Below are positions 23,601-31,721 of a DNA stretch of 31,721 nt, in pieces. Below the pieces are notes generated by a model that ran no database searches, had not been told where the DNA came from, and saw only the letters and a list, made by a program, of their open reading frames with translations. The position numbers and the translations under genes were made by a program. Each line of letters starts with the position of its first letter. The first letter of the stretch is position 1. Source of the DNA: Firm-04 sp045642925 (GTDB lineage: Bacteria; Bacillota; Clostridia; Oscillospirales; Ruminococcaceae); NCBI GenBank assembly GCA_045642925.1, contig JAZUJW010000063.1, positions 1 to 31,721 on the forward strand, read 5' to 3'.

Positions 23601-24126
23601 GGTCGGCTATGAAATGTACCTGAAAATGCTCAATGAAGCCATTGCAGAGGAAAAAGGCGAACCCATCATCACGCCACCGCAATGCACCATCGACATTCAG
23701 ATGGAAGCGCACATCCCTGAAACCTATATTTCCAGCATGACTTCCCGTCTGGAAATTTACCGCCGTGTCGCATTGATTCAAACTGCCGATGACCGCATGG
23801 ACATGGTAGATGAGCTCATCGACCGCTTCGGAGAACCGCCGAAATCCCTGCTGAGTATGCTGGACGCAGTGCTGCTGCGCAATACTGCTGCACGGCTCGG
23901 TGTCACGGAAATCTCTCAGAAACGCGGCGCATTGTTCTTCTATGTCACCGCCCCCAATGGCAAACAACTCTCGAAGTTGATGCTTGAATACTATGACCGC
24001 ATCGCCTTCAATGACCGTGACATTCCTTACTTTATCGCCGTGCGCCTGAAACCAAAGGAAGCACCTGTCGCACTGATGAAGGAGATTCTTGCTATTTTGG
24101 AAGAAAATGCAATCACAGCGCAATAA
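20665..24126 (+). CDS. mfd: Transcription-repair coupling factor
   Basis: This SF2 DNA translocase removes RNA polymerase stalled at lesions and recruits UvrA. The 1153-aa length is typical. It has an N-terminal UvrB-like region (about 1-320), an RNA polymerase-interacting CarD-like domain (about 486-550, starting ISPGDLVVHASHGIG), helicase motif I GFGKT (Lys644), motif II DEEQ (739-742), the ATPIPRTLNMA and QLRGRVGRS motifs, and a C-terminal TRCF domain (about 1000-1110). AGAGG precedes the ATG by about 8 nt. It follows pth and has its own stop region; the last gene of the glmU-like/pth/mfd group. Confidence 0.98.
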   Translation: MQFFSEQCAKLPSVREIRTCIQKNISPISLSGVAQIHKAQILLTISQDAPILAVAADDAAARMLCEDINFMFGAHIAYPYPSKEMNFAEITGISREYEQIRIAALSALLDGSCRVLVASAEAAMQYTMPREVLSARTLRLQSGSTYDISALAASLSAMGYVRCEQVDAACQYSIRGSIFDIFPVQSDLPVRIEFWGDEIDTITWFEPETQRRTEQLDAVAVAPAMEALPDRAALIERIRQLAKVVRGKQAEAVKAMLTADADKLDGGLSLQNYDKYFMLMYEQPATLFDYGFDVTVFCETGAMLENMRNSQLRFAEDVKLMLDDGTLCRQLAECVLEPSAVLAKAQSHMLLCMNAFLSSTGTFEFRKMLSEEATQNAPWGGSTRILTEDLQELCKQGYHVMVCGGTEKTLPILQEDLQKSGIRCSIANEDSTCEAGTVLLMQSGLSGGFDFPRIKTACIAQSKTQSTVLRKRRFKKGQEIRALSEISPGDLVVHASHGIGRFMGIQQMEMEGMTKDYIAIQYAGKDELYVPVTQLELVSRYIGGHDDGNVKLNKLSSNDWQKTRSNVKKAVKDMAGELIRLYALREQAKGISFDPDDDIQRDFESRFPFVETNDQLRSIAEIKADMERERPMDRLLCGDVGFGKTEVALRAALKCILSGKQCVILAPTTVLANQHYETAMRRFESVPVNIELLSRYRTPKQSKEIMEKLANGKVDLIIGTHKLLQKNIKFAALGLAIIDEEQRFGVAHKERFKEMFHGIDMLTLSATPIPRTLNMALSGIRDMSVIEEPPQDRYPVQSFVLEYNEGLIVQAIQRELKRGGQVYYLHNRVETIIHCAAKLQKALPDAKIGFAHGKMSEQEISETWRQLVEHEIDILVCTTIIETGVDIPNCNTLIIEQSDRFGLSQLYQLRGRVGRSNRRAYAYFTYAANRELTDIAEKRLAAMREFTQFGSGFRIAMRDLELRGAGSILGGQQHGQMEQVGYEMYLKMLNEAIAEEKGEPIITPPQCTIDIQMEAHIPETYISSMTSRLEIYRRVALIQTADDRMDMVDELIDRFGEPPKSLLSMLDAVLLRNTAARLGVTEISQKRGALFFYVTAPNGKQLSKLMLEYYDRIAFNDRDIPYFIAVRLKPKEAPVALMKEILAILEENAITAQ

Positions 24127-24145
24127 ACAACAAAGCACCGCTTTT

Positions 24146-24192
24146 CAACTGTAAAATGCGGTAAAAACGCACAAAAATGACAGTTGCTTTTT
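24146..24192 (+). terminator. Possible terminator after mfd
   Basis: CAACTGT (24146-24152) pairs with ACAGTTG (24180-24186), followed by C and five T. The loop is long (27 nt). A competing ACCGC/GCGGT hairpin lies just before it. Confidence 0.45.
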
Positions 24193-24226
24193 GTCTAGTT
24201 TATGAATAGTATTTTAAATAGAAGTC

Positions 24227-24235
24227 TGTTATAAT
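24227..24235 (+). promoter_or_regulatory. Extended -10 promoter of the surface protein gene
   Basis: TGT-TATAAT at 24227-24235, 38 bp before the start codon. No good -35 is present. Confidence 0.5.
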
Positions 24236-24272
24236 AAATCAAGGTACTTCGTAAAGAAATGGAGGGGTAAGT

Positions 24273-25262
24273 ATGCATTTGAGAACCGTTTTCGCAAGTC
24301 TGGCGGCTTGCGGCATAGCTTTTTCTGCCTTAAGCATTCCTGCGTCCGCAGATATCCTCAATTCGAATCACCCTGACGGACACTACATGGTGCCCTTGGA
24401 ATCCATTCTGCCCGAAGGCAATACCCCCGCAGATGTATACGGTGTCCGCGTTCTCATTGACGGCAAACCTCATGAAGGTCAAACTGTCATCGGCGGCATC
24501 TGCTGGCAGTCTGATACCAGAGAATGGCAGCAGAAAGAATACGGAATGCCGGAAGAACGTCGTCCACTGGTTTATGACATTGCGAGCAACACCATCACGA
24601 TGGTTCTGGACGCACCGCTGTTTGATGCGGATGAAACAGGCTGCGAACTGTTTGTTGCGGAATGGAACTGGGATAATGACAATCAGGCGAACTTTCTCGT
24701 CCGCACAGTGAAAGTGCTGGATGCAAACGGCAATGAATTGCAGCCCAAAGCACAGCCTGTGACCGAACCGCCCGCAAAAATTGTCCCGCCGCAGCATGAC
24801 ACGCCGGATAAGCCAACGCCGAAAGATGACAAACCTGCCCAGCCCGAAGAAAAACCACACGTTCCGGATGAATCGGGTGCGGTGGCAATTCCTGAAGACA
24901 CACCTGAAAATTCCGATACGCCCATTGAAGAAGACACCAGTACCGATGTTTCGGAATCCTCCGCCGCAGATGACAGCGCAGTGGAAAATACCGATGACGC
25001 AATTGACGTGCAGACAGCAAATTCCGAAATCGAAGAAACACAGAACACGCCAAACGGCAATCCCCCCGACAACGCACAGCATGGCAATAATGTTCCCGTG
25101 TTGACGATCAACGAGCCGAAATCGGATTCTGAAATCAGCACAGAAGAAGTTCCTGCGGAAACAAAATCCGACTGGCAAGGTGCAATGCTCGGTATCTGTC
25201 TTGCAGTCGGCGGATTGATCGTTGCAGGTGTTGCAGCAATTTTTGCTTGCAAAAAGGTTTAA
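24273..25262 (+). CDS. Secreted, C-terminally anchored surface protein of unknown function
   Basis: The 329-aa protein has a signal peptide with a likely cut after ASA (residue 26), a folded domain (about 30-155, rich in Trp and acidic residues: ICWQSDTREWQQ, FVAEWNWDNDNQ), a long Pro/Glu/Asp/Thr linker (about 155-300), and a C-terminal membrane helix (about 304-325) ending in ACKKV. The folded part looks like an all-beta carbohydrate-binding-type domain, but I cannot name the family. GGAGGGG lies about 6 nt before the ATG. It sits next to another exported protein and close to the dockerin-bearing protease, consistent with a cell-surface role in polymer use; that is inference. Confidence 0.8.
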   Translation: MHLRTVFASLAACGIAFSALSIPASADILNSNHPDGHYMVPLESILPEGNTPADVYGVRVLIDGKPHEGQTVIGGICWQSDTREWQQKEYGMPEERRPLVYDIASNTITMVLDAPLFDADETGCELFVAEWNWDNDNQANFLVRTVKVLDANGNELQPKAQPVTEPPAKIVPPQHDTPDKPTPKDDKPAQPEEKPHVPDESGAVAIPEDTPENSDTPIEEDTSTDVSESSAADDSAVENTDDAIDVQTANSEIEETQNTPNGNPPDNAQHGNNVPVLTINEPKSDSEISTEEVPAETKSDWQGAMLGICLAVGGLIVAGVAAIFACKKV

Positions 25263-25300
25263 ATCCATCCGCATTTCGCATATGACATTGTAATACTGAC

Positions 25301-25325
25301 TGCCCTTTGCGTCATGCAGAGGGCA
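25301..25325 (+). terminator. Hairpin after the surface protein gene
   Basis: TGCCCT (25301-25306) pairs with AGGGCA (25320-25325). It is followed by ATTCT rather than a T-run, so termination would be weak. Confidence 0.35.
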
Positions 25326-25360
25326 ATTCTATGTACATTCTGAAAGGAGAATCACATCAT

Positions 25361-26287
25361 ATGAAAAAATTATATCTGATCCCTGCTGTACTGTCAGCAC
25401 TTTGCCTGCTGGCGGTCACGACAGGATGCGGTGAAGCAAAATCGGAAGACTCCTCCTCACAAGCCGAAGAAAGTTCCTCCGCAGAAGTAACCACTGCACC
25501 GCCTGTTGAAACAACTGCGGAAGTCACAACCACTACAGAGGTTGTCCGCGCTGAGATCGACACGAATGCCATTACCTTTGAGGACGGTTCACTGTACACC
25601 TGCCACTGCATGAACGGCGCAGAATTCACAGACGGTGAATCCAACTGCAAGCTGGAAGTCGTGGACTATGCAGGCGATAAGAAACTGCACGTACAGGTGC
25701 TCGATCAGAACGACAAGAGCGAATACAATATCCCGAAGCTCGTCTTTGACCTGCCCGCACTGCTGGGTATTGAAAATGTCAGCAAAATCGACCATGTGAG
25801 TGTTGATTTCGACTGTGAAGCGCTGGATGTCTGGCATAATGATGACGGAACGGATTCGCTGGTTGTCGGAAACTTCATCGGCACAGTTGCAGGTGTGATT
25901 GCCGGCGAAAAAGTCAAGGATGAAGAAGGCAATCTGATTCAGGATACATGGGCACAGAATGATTTTGAATTTCAGGATTGGGTCAATCCGACAGCGTACT
26001 TTCATTTTGAAACGAAATCGCCGCGGCTTCCCTCTGCGCATTATGCATCAGATGAAGGAACAACGCTGGTAATCATGCGCTGGGCACAAAAGAATCAGGT
26101 CGATTTTTACATTGACAATCTGACATTCTACGATGCAGACGGCAATTCCATTCCGATCATCTATGACAGCACGGCAGAAACCACAGCCGCCGCAGAATCT
26201 GACCCTGTCACCGATACGACAACAGAAACAACAGCAGAAACGTCGGCAGATACCACAGCAGACACAACGGCAGATACGACAGCATAA
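25361..26287 (+). CDS. Lipoprotein with a beta-sandwich-like domain and Thr-rich tail
   Basis: The 308-aa protein has a lipoprotein signal with lipobox TTGC (Cys23), a Ser/Glu then Thr-rich linker (about 27-66), and a folded domain (about 70-268) rich in aromatic and acidic residues. That domain ends with YIDNLTFYDADGN, the type of closing strand seen in jelly-roll carbohydrate-binding modules, so a sugar-binding role is plausible but unproven. The last 35 or so residues are a Thr/Ala/Asp repeat (TTADTTADTTA) with no anchor after it. ATG 25361 follows AAAGGAG; an in-frame ATG at 25307 has no site. A strong terminator follows at 26312-26351. Confidence 0.82.
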   Translation: MKKLYLIPAVLSALCLLAVTTGCGEAKSEDSSSQAEESSSAEVTTAPPVETTAEVTTTTEVVRAEIDTNAITFEDGSLYTCHCMNGAEFTDGESNCKLEVVDYAGDKKLHVQVLDQNDKSEYNIPKLVFDLPALLGIENVSKIDHVSVDFDCEALDVWHNDDGTDSLVVGNFIGTVAGVIAGEKVKDEEGNLIQDTWAQNDFEFQDWVNPTAYFHFETKSPRLPSAHYASDEGTTLVIMRWAQKNQVDFYIDNLTFYDADGNSIPIIYDSTAETTAAAESDPVTDTTTETTAETSADTTADTTADTTA

Positions 26288-26311
26288 AATAACAGAACCC
26301 ACCAAATCATA

Positions 26312-26351
26312 AGAAGTCCAAAGGAATATTCCCTTTGGACTTCTCTTTTTT
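26312..26351 (+). terminator. Terminator after the Thr-tailed lipoprotein
   Basis: A 13-bp stem AGAAGTCCAAAGG (26312-26324) with 26332-26344, followed by six T (26346-26351). Confidence 0.85.
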
Positions 26352-26385
26352 GAATCCGCATCTCCATCATACAGCGAACGGATAT

Positions 26386-26423
26386 ATGCAAAAACTGCAC
26401 AGTGTTTCCACTGTGCAGTTTTT
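26386..26423. terminator. Bidirectional terminator between convergent genes
   Basis: A perfect 15-bp stem (26390-26404 with 26409-26423) whose outer part is A5/T5, so it acts on both strands. It lies 13 bp past the stop codon of the dockerin protein gene. Confidence 0.8.
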
Positions 26424-26435
26424 GGTTGTGTGCAA

Positions 26436-29400
26436 TCAGTCGTCGAGTTCCAGACCATCTGCGGCTTCAATACACAGTGCATAAGCATCTTCATAATCCA
26501 TGATGCCATCACCATTGTAATCAAAAGAATCTACCATATCATCCGGAATGTACAGACCCTTGCCTTCTGTCAGCATGAGCAACAGGATCTTCACATCATC
26601 TTCCAGAACATAACCGTCATTGTCATAGTCACCCTTGACTTTCGAACAGCCGCTCGTTGCGACAATGTATCCTACTTCATACAAGTAGTCAACAATCTCA
26701 CAATTATCCGATACATAGAAGATGTGACGCGGATTGACTGTGGCATAGAATTCGTCCATAAGGAAATCATCATCAACATCATTGCAAGGGACAGTAATTT
26801 CCTTACCTTCCACTGTTGCGGTAATATTATCAACAATCGTCACGCCGGTCTGTTCCGGATCAATTGCCATGAGCGTAGCACCGTATTGGTTCACACGATA
26901 GGTCGCGCCATCAATCACAACATCTGCATACGGTACATACTCATCGACATTGAAATACATATCAGCGAACAGACTATACGAATTGTCAGTACGCGGAATC
27001 ATCATGAAATAAACCGTATCGTTCGGTGCAACTTCCAATACTTCTGTTGCATTGCCGCCTGTGATAAAGATACCGTTCGAATCGAAGCAAAGCATGCAGC
27101 AAGAATAGGTGTCAATATCCAGCACTTCAACATTGAACTCTTCTTCAAACATTTCCTTCTCCCAAATGGATGCCAGATCTCTTGACGCAACAAGACTCAC
27201 TTCCAGCTTATCCGTTACATGCTTGTCATTCGTGAAGGAGAAATACTGGATACCAAACTGCGGAATTGCCGCGAACTCATAAAAGGAACCAACTTCTATC
27301 GGCGTGCAGAGTTGTACTTCATTTACTACATCCAGATTACGATAAACCACTTTTTCGATCGTCAGTCTGCCGTAGTAGTCGCCCATGCCATAGTAAGTAA
27401 ATGTCGCTCTGCCAATATCGTTGAGATTTGCATCGCTGAAGAGATAGTAGTCTTTGCCTTCTTCCAGCACTTTGTCGCCGTCTGTGATCACAACATCGGA
27501 CTGTAATTCATTGCCATCGAACAGAACGAATTTTGTATAGGTTGCGGTGCAGTCTTTCAGCGATTTCATGTTGCTCTTCAGTGTAAAATCAAACGTACCG
27601 GTTGCATTGCCATTGTAGAAGTAAACCAACAGATAGTACTGCTGACCAGCAAGAACATTCATCGTCACGTTTGTCATGTCGGCGCCTTCCATCGTTTCCA
27701 CGATCCTGCCGTTCTTGTTCATCACTTCAAACACAACATTCTTGTAATAATTCTTGCTCAGTGTATAAGTCGATGCAGTCGGAATCCAGGAATAGATGAT
27801 ATTCTGTTGCTTTTCATTCAGCTCCACAGTTGTCGTACCATCCGTCAGAACAGGCATACTTTCGGTAGCAGTCAGGTCAGGAATGATGCTGTATTCAGCC
27901 ATGTACGCAAGTGCGTAGTCGTTCAGACCGGAAACGGTTGCGGTATAAGTGCCGCATCCCCTGGATGCCATTTCGTATTCCACTGCAAAATCAGTACCCT
28001 CAACCAGTTCTTTGCCATCCAGAGTGATCGTAAAGGTCGGGTATTGTACTTCACCATTGTAGACCAAAGTATCATTATAGGAAATGTTTTCAATCGGAAC
28101 GTTGATCATCGTGCGTTCCTGATGCAGTGTAAAGGTAATGAAATCGTCTGCACTCCATACAACAACAAAATCGCCCTTCGGCAGAACAATGGTCTGACCA
28201 TTCGAAATCGGTGAACCAACTGCGACGGCATCAATTTCCAGCGCATCAAAGTCACCGGTGATCTGATAGAACTGCACTGTCGATTTCTCAGGGCCTTCTA
28301 CCAGATTGAAGGAAATTTCTGCCGCTTCATCCAGGTGCAGATGAGGTTGTTGACTCTCAAGACCGAGTGCGATTTCTTCATCCAGATGAACCGGTGGGAA
28401 CCATGCATCGATCGGATCGATTTCTTCCTCGTTCCCATCATACCTAGGCTGAACCATTACTATTCTGGAGCCCATATAGTCGCCTTCGCCCTTCACGATA
28501 GCAAAAGCTGAAAGAAAATGATTCAAATAACCGGTATAGTATACAGAATAGTCTTTGCCTTCCTGCAATAACTCATCGTCAGGACTAAAGAACGCTATCG
28601 GGAAGCCGCCATTTTCGTCAAGTTCTTTGTAGGTTTCTTCGTACACAAGCTCACATTGATCGATCTGATTTGCATTTTCGGTAATCACAACATTACCGAC
28701 TTCTTTCAGATCTGTTGAAACATCGATGGCATATTTCTGGTTGGCTTTCAACTCCACTTTTGAACAACAGCCGAAGCCAACAGAATGATTCCATGCCAAA
28801 GTATTACCAGCGAATCCATCTTCATCACTATATTCATACACTTGGATAGTCGAACCATAAGGAATACTGAAACCCCATTGCTCATTCAAAACTTCTGTCA
28901 CTTTGTCCATATCTTCCCATACAGAATCCGGCACCAAATAGTCAATGTAGTATGTGCCATCTTTTTCCGGTGTAAAGAAATACGTCTCGCTCACATTCTG
29001 TTTCTCAATCGGTTTATCCAGTTCCAGTTCGCAATTCACTTCCATGTAAAACGGCTGGATGCCGAAGTACCCGTTGATACCGACAACATACAGTACGGCA
29101 TTCTGCGTTGTATTCTTTGAAACAACGATATAATCTTCATTCAGCTTCAGAAGTTTGTTGTTATAGTATACTTTGAGTTCTGATGCCAGACTATCCGAAA
29201 TATCTTTGTAATCAACGGAATATCTGTCGCAATCAATAACGAGTCTTTCATCCGGAATCAGCTGACCATTTTCATCGTATTTCAATTCGTCCAAATAAGG
29301 CTTGAATGAAAGCGGTCTATTCACATCCGAAGGTATTTCACCATTCATGACATCAAACTCATCAATACGATATGCGCCAACATCAGATGGATAATAAAAT

Positions 29401-31721
29401 AACATACCATCATATTCGAGAGAACTCCTGTTATCGAATTCGAAAACATAATCCTGACCGGCTTCTACATAAAGACAATTATAAGCAATTCCGTAGTCAT
29501 CGAACCCAGGAGTGAAGAAGTCATATTCAGATCCGGTATCGACCGTCACGTTCGCATCCTGCGTCATAATTCCAAGCACCTGGTCTTTATCCGCATGATA
29601 TGTCTGCTTAATGACAGCAGCACCGTCTTCAGTGAAATACTCGGTCGTCGTATAATCAAGAACGGTAGTTTCGCCAAGCTTGATCGGTTCCTGCGTGTAT
29701 TCCTTGACAGTAATATCACAAGGAACTTCATCTACGACCGTGCCATCTTCCTTCTCAATTGCAAAGATGTAATGGTATCTGCCGGGCGCAGGCTGGTCTA
29801 CCGTCAAGAGATTACCCTCGGTTTCCACAGGTGTTCTCTTGTCGCCTTCCACCTGATACCACTTGCCGACTTCATCGAAGCCAAGCACAATACCTGTCAC
29901 AGCGAAGGACTGGTCATTCCAAATCTCAACCTCCGACTGCGTTACGTATGCAGAAGGCGTTTCCTTCCAATCAATGCCATAAGAGATCCGCAAGGAATCG
30001 ATTTCTTGATTCGGCTTGCTGGCGATAACAGTTGGATCACCAGCATAGAATGCATCCGCTTCAATGTGTTTCAGGGAATCGCCAAAAATGACAGCACCAA
30101 TCGGACCAATACTATCCGCAGAAACAGTTTTGACATTCTCAAAGTAAAGTGCCGTCACATCAAAGAAATAGCCCAATCTGCCCTGAAATTCAGCACACGG
30201 CAAAGATTTGATCGTCGGGAAGTACATTCTTGCGCCGATAACGCCATCGAAGCCTCCCAGCGTTTCGTCTTCCAGTGCATTGAAGGAAATACCATCCTCA
30301 AAGCAGAAGCCACTAAATGCATAATCACCTGCGTGTGTCAACTTATTTGCAAAGTCGATATCGGTCTTAACACTGTCAAAATGGTAATCAACCGCACGAG
30401 AAAAAGTATTCAAAGCCAAACCTTTTGCGCCAACACTGGTAACAGCCGGTGCAGAAAGTTCCTTTAAACTCCAGGCATTCTCCAGCAGACCGGTCGGGAT
30501 CTCGGTCATATCCTTTGGCAGAATGACTTTCGTGAACTTCGAATCTGCAAGTGCATAGTCATCAAATGTTTCTACAGCAGAAAAATCAGCTTCGGCTTTT
30601 TGGACATCTTCGAACATGGGGATGCCCCAATCGTCCATGCCCAGATTCTTGCCCAATACAGAAGAAGAGAATGCATGGCTGCCGATTTTGCGAAGCTTGC
30701 TGCAATCAAAACCGTTTGCAACATCCAGACAGCAAACCGATGACAGACCATACTTTCCAACTTCTGTCAGATTATCAACAGAAGCGATGATTCCACAGTA
30801 GTAGAAAGCATAGTCAGGAATCACAGTCAGATTCTTGAAGCCGGTAAATATCGTCATACAGCTACAATATTTGAAAGCTGCTTTTCCGATTTCCTTGACA
30901 TTGTCTGCTTTCACACTGTGCAACGAATAGCAGTTTTCAAAAGCCGAATCGCCAATCTTCACGACCGTATCAGGACAGATGACTGTATTGATAAATTGAT
31001 TGTTCTTGAACGCATTTGCGCCAATTTCGGTGATGTTTTCCGTTTCAGCGATTTTTGTCAGGTCAAGTTCAGACTGAACACCTAAGTACCGTTCCAGAAC
31101 ACCGTCCTTTACAATAAACGGCTTCTCGACATCAGTGCCTTCAATCAGGATCTGCGTGCTTGTTACATGGCTGTAAATGCCATCCTTCACAGCAATTGCC
31201 TGCACAAAGATAGAACGGGAAATTTCAAACGGCCCAGTATACTTGATTCCGTTTTCCGCAGACGGCGTTGTGCCATCCAGCGTGTAGTAGATATCTGCGC
31301 CTTCGATGTCGTCAAAGCATACATCAGCCAGCTGTGATATGCCATCCGCCGCTATTCCGTAGAAATAATGACAGTTCGGAGTTTCCAGAAGCTGCTTTTC
31401 AAATTTGAAATCGCGGAGGTTTACAGCACCCCAACCATACTGTGTATCAAAACCTTCTTCGCCATAGTCGATTGCATTCGTGACAAGATAAGAATACACA
31501 TCATCCACGGTCAAATCAGGATTTGCGGAAAGAATGTCCGCACAAACACCTGCCACAAACGGCGTAGCCATACTGGTACCGCTCATCATTACCGTACCGT
31601 CATTGGAGAACGCATCCGCACTGTTAATATCCACACCGGGGGCAGCAAAATCAATGCCTTCACCATAGTTGGTAAATTCTGCCGGTTGATTATTCTCGTC
31701 AATTGCGGCGATGGTAAAGCT
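26436..31721 (-). CDS. Subtilisin-like protease with leucine-rich repeats and dockerin (5' end outside the window)
   Basis: Partial: the reading frame is open to the right edge and 1761 residues are visible. They begin in the last part of a peptidase S8 domain with the catalytic serine in GTSMATPFVAGV (visible residue 50); the Asp and His lie outside. Next come a chitobiase/hexosaminidase C-terminal-type domain (about 130-195, YYTLDGTTPS), BspA-like leucine-rich repeats (about 225-575, IGANAFKNN, IGDSAFENC, IGKAAFKYC), then alternating PPC-like beta modules and at least four Ig-like modules sharing L-x-E-G-x-D-Y/F. A dockerin closes it (about 1690-1761, DYDNDGYVLEDD and DYNGDGIMDYED). The dockerin implies attachment to a cohesin scaffold outside the cell. 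The stop is TGA at 26436. Confidence 0.93.
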   Translation of the reverse strand, partial: SFTIAAIDENNQPAEFTNYGEGIDFAAPGVDINSADAFSNDGTVMMSGTSMATPFVAGVCADILSANPDLTVDDVYSYLVTNAIDYGEEGFDTQYGWGAVNLRDFKFEKQLLETPNCHYFYGIAADGISQLADVCFDDIEGADIYYTLDGTTPSAENGIKYTGPFEISRSIFVQAIAVKDGIYSHVTSTQILIEGTDVEKPFIVKDGVLERYLGVQSELDLTKIAETENITEIGANAFKNNQFINTVICPDTVVKIGDSAFENCYSLHSVKADNVKEIGKAAFKYCSCMTIFTGFKNLTVIPDYAFYYCGIIASVDNLTEVGKYGLSSVCCLDVANGFDCSKLRKIGSHAFSSSVLGKNLGMDDWGIPMFEDVQKAEADFSAVETFDDYALADSKFTKVILPKDMTEIPTGLLENAWSLKELSAPAVTSVGAKGLALNTFSRAVDYHFDSVKTDIDFANKLTHAGDYAFSGFCFEDGISFNALEDETLGGFDGVIGARMYFPTIKSLPCAEFQGRLGYFFDVTALYFENVKTVSADSIGPIGAVIFGDSLKHIEADAFYAGDPTVIASKPNQEIDSLRISYGIDWKETPSAYVTQSEVEIWNDQSFAVTGIVLGFDEVGKWYQVEGDKRTPVETEGNLLTVDQPAPGRYHYIFAIEKEDGTVVDEVPCDITVKEYTQEPIKLGETTVLDYTTTEYFTEDGAAVIKQTYHADKDQVLGIMTQDANVTVDTGSEYDFFTPGFDDYGIAYNCLYVEAGQDYVFEFDNRSSLEYDGMLFYYPSDVGAYRIDEFDVMNGEIPSDVNRPLSFKPYLDELKYDENGQLIPDERLVIDCDRYSVDYKDISDSLASELKVYYNNKLLKLNEDYIVVSKNTTQNAVLYVVGINGYFGIQPFYMEVNCELELDKPIEKQNVSETYFFTPEKDGTYYIDYLVPDSVWEDMDKVTEVLNEQWGFSIPYGSTIQVYEYSDEDGFAGNTLAWNHSVGFGCCSKVELKANQKYAIDVSTDLKEVGNVVITENANQIDQCELVYEETYKELDENGGFPIAFFSPDDELLQEGKDYSVYYTGYLNHFLSAFAIVKGEGDYMGSRIVMVQPRYDGNEEEIDPIDAWFPPVHLDEEIALGLESQQPHLHLDEAAEISFNLVEGPEKSTVQFYQITGDFDALEIDAVAVGSPISNGQTIVLPKGDFVVVWSADDFITFTLHQERTMINVPIENISYNDTLVYNGEVQYPTFTITLDGKELVEGTDFAVEYEMASRGCGTYTATVSGLNDYALAYMAEYSIIPDLTATESMPVLTDGTTTVELNEKQQNIIYSWIPTASTYTLSKNYYKNVVFEVMNKNGRIVETMEGADMTNVTMNVLAGQQYYLLVYFYNGNATGTFDFTLKSNMKSLKDCTATYTKFVLFDGNELQSDVVITDGDKVLEEGKDYYLFSDANLNDIGRATFTYYGMGDYYGRLTIEKVVYRNLDVVNEVQLCTPIEVGSFYEFAAIPQFGIQYFSFTNDKHVTDKLEVSLVASRDLASIWEKEMFEEEFNVEVLDIDTYSCCMLCFDSNGIFITGGNATEVLEVAPNDTVYFMMIPRTDNSYSLFADMYFNVDEYVPYADVVIDGATYRVNQYGATLMAIDPEQTGVTIVDNITATVEGKEITVPCNDVDDDFLMDEFYATVNPRHIFYVSDNCEIVDYLYEVGYIVATSGCSKVKGDYDNDGYVLEDDVKILLLMLTEGKGLYIPDDMVDSFDYNGDGIMDYEDAYALCIEAADGLELDD

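Noticed and set aside
26220..26284. A CRISPR or other short tandem array at the end of the Thr-tailed lipoprotein
   Set aside because: The repetition is in-frame coding for TTAD units, with no spacers.

Overview
The window looks like the chromosome of a Gram-positive, cellulosome-type bacterium of the Oscillospiraceae, most likely Ruminococcus or a close relative. Evidence: a C-terminal dockerin on a very large secreted protease, Thr-rich lipoproteins, Firmicutes-type glmU-pth-mfd order, zinc-type L31, a GlmU/PBP/MGS gene set, and perfect sigma-A promoters with 17-bp spacers. Species cannot be fixed from this sequence. No phage genes, transposase, CRISPR array or tRNA/rRNA gene is visible inside the window.

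Layout. 1-622 holds no gene but five strong minus-strand promoters in tandem, all firing off the left edge; such an array usually serves an rRNA or other very highly expressed operon. 808-2034 (-) is a sensor histidine kinase without a neighbouring response regulator. 2251-3975 (+) is phosphoglucomutase and 4165-4365 (+) is ribosomal protein L31. 9358-4474 (-) is a tight operon: class A penicillin-binding protein, THUMP-type RNA methyltransferase, diaminopimelate decarboxylase. 9563-10695 (+) is a two-gene unit of unknown role: a BofC_C-like anchored protein, then a membrane protein overlapping it by 4 bp. Next come a 294-bp palindrome-rich element bounded by perfect 21-bp inverted repeats, an anchored Thr-rich protein (-), and the RNase P RNA gene (+).

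12594-24126 (+) is mostly housekeeping: a PsbP/DcrB-like lipoprotein, a MinD-like ATPase behind a structured leader, a methylglyoxal-synthase-like protein lacking the expected catalytic residues, hisS, class B PBP2 (mrdA), acetolactate synthase small subunit (ilvN), a GlmU-like protein that stops before its acetyltransferase active site, pth and mfd. 24273-26287 encodes two exported proteins. The right end (26436 to beyond 31721, -) is the C-terminal 1761 residues of a subtilisin-like protease with a chitobiase-type C-terminal domain, BspA-like leucine-rich repeats, several Ig-like/PPC-like modules and a dockerin.

What stands out: cell-wall synthesis (PBP1, PBP2, DAP/lysine step, GlmU-like) is spread through the window. 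The MinD-like/MGS-like/PBP2 stretch resembles the mreBCD-PBP2-minCDE-rodA-mgsA region of other Clostridia, but minC, minE and rodA are absent and the MGS active site is altered. The best candidates for something undescribed are the MGS-like/MinD-like pair with its leader, the two-gene unit at 9563-10695, the inverted-repeat element, and the promoter array.
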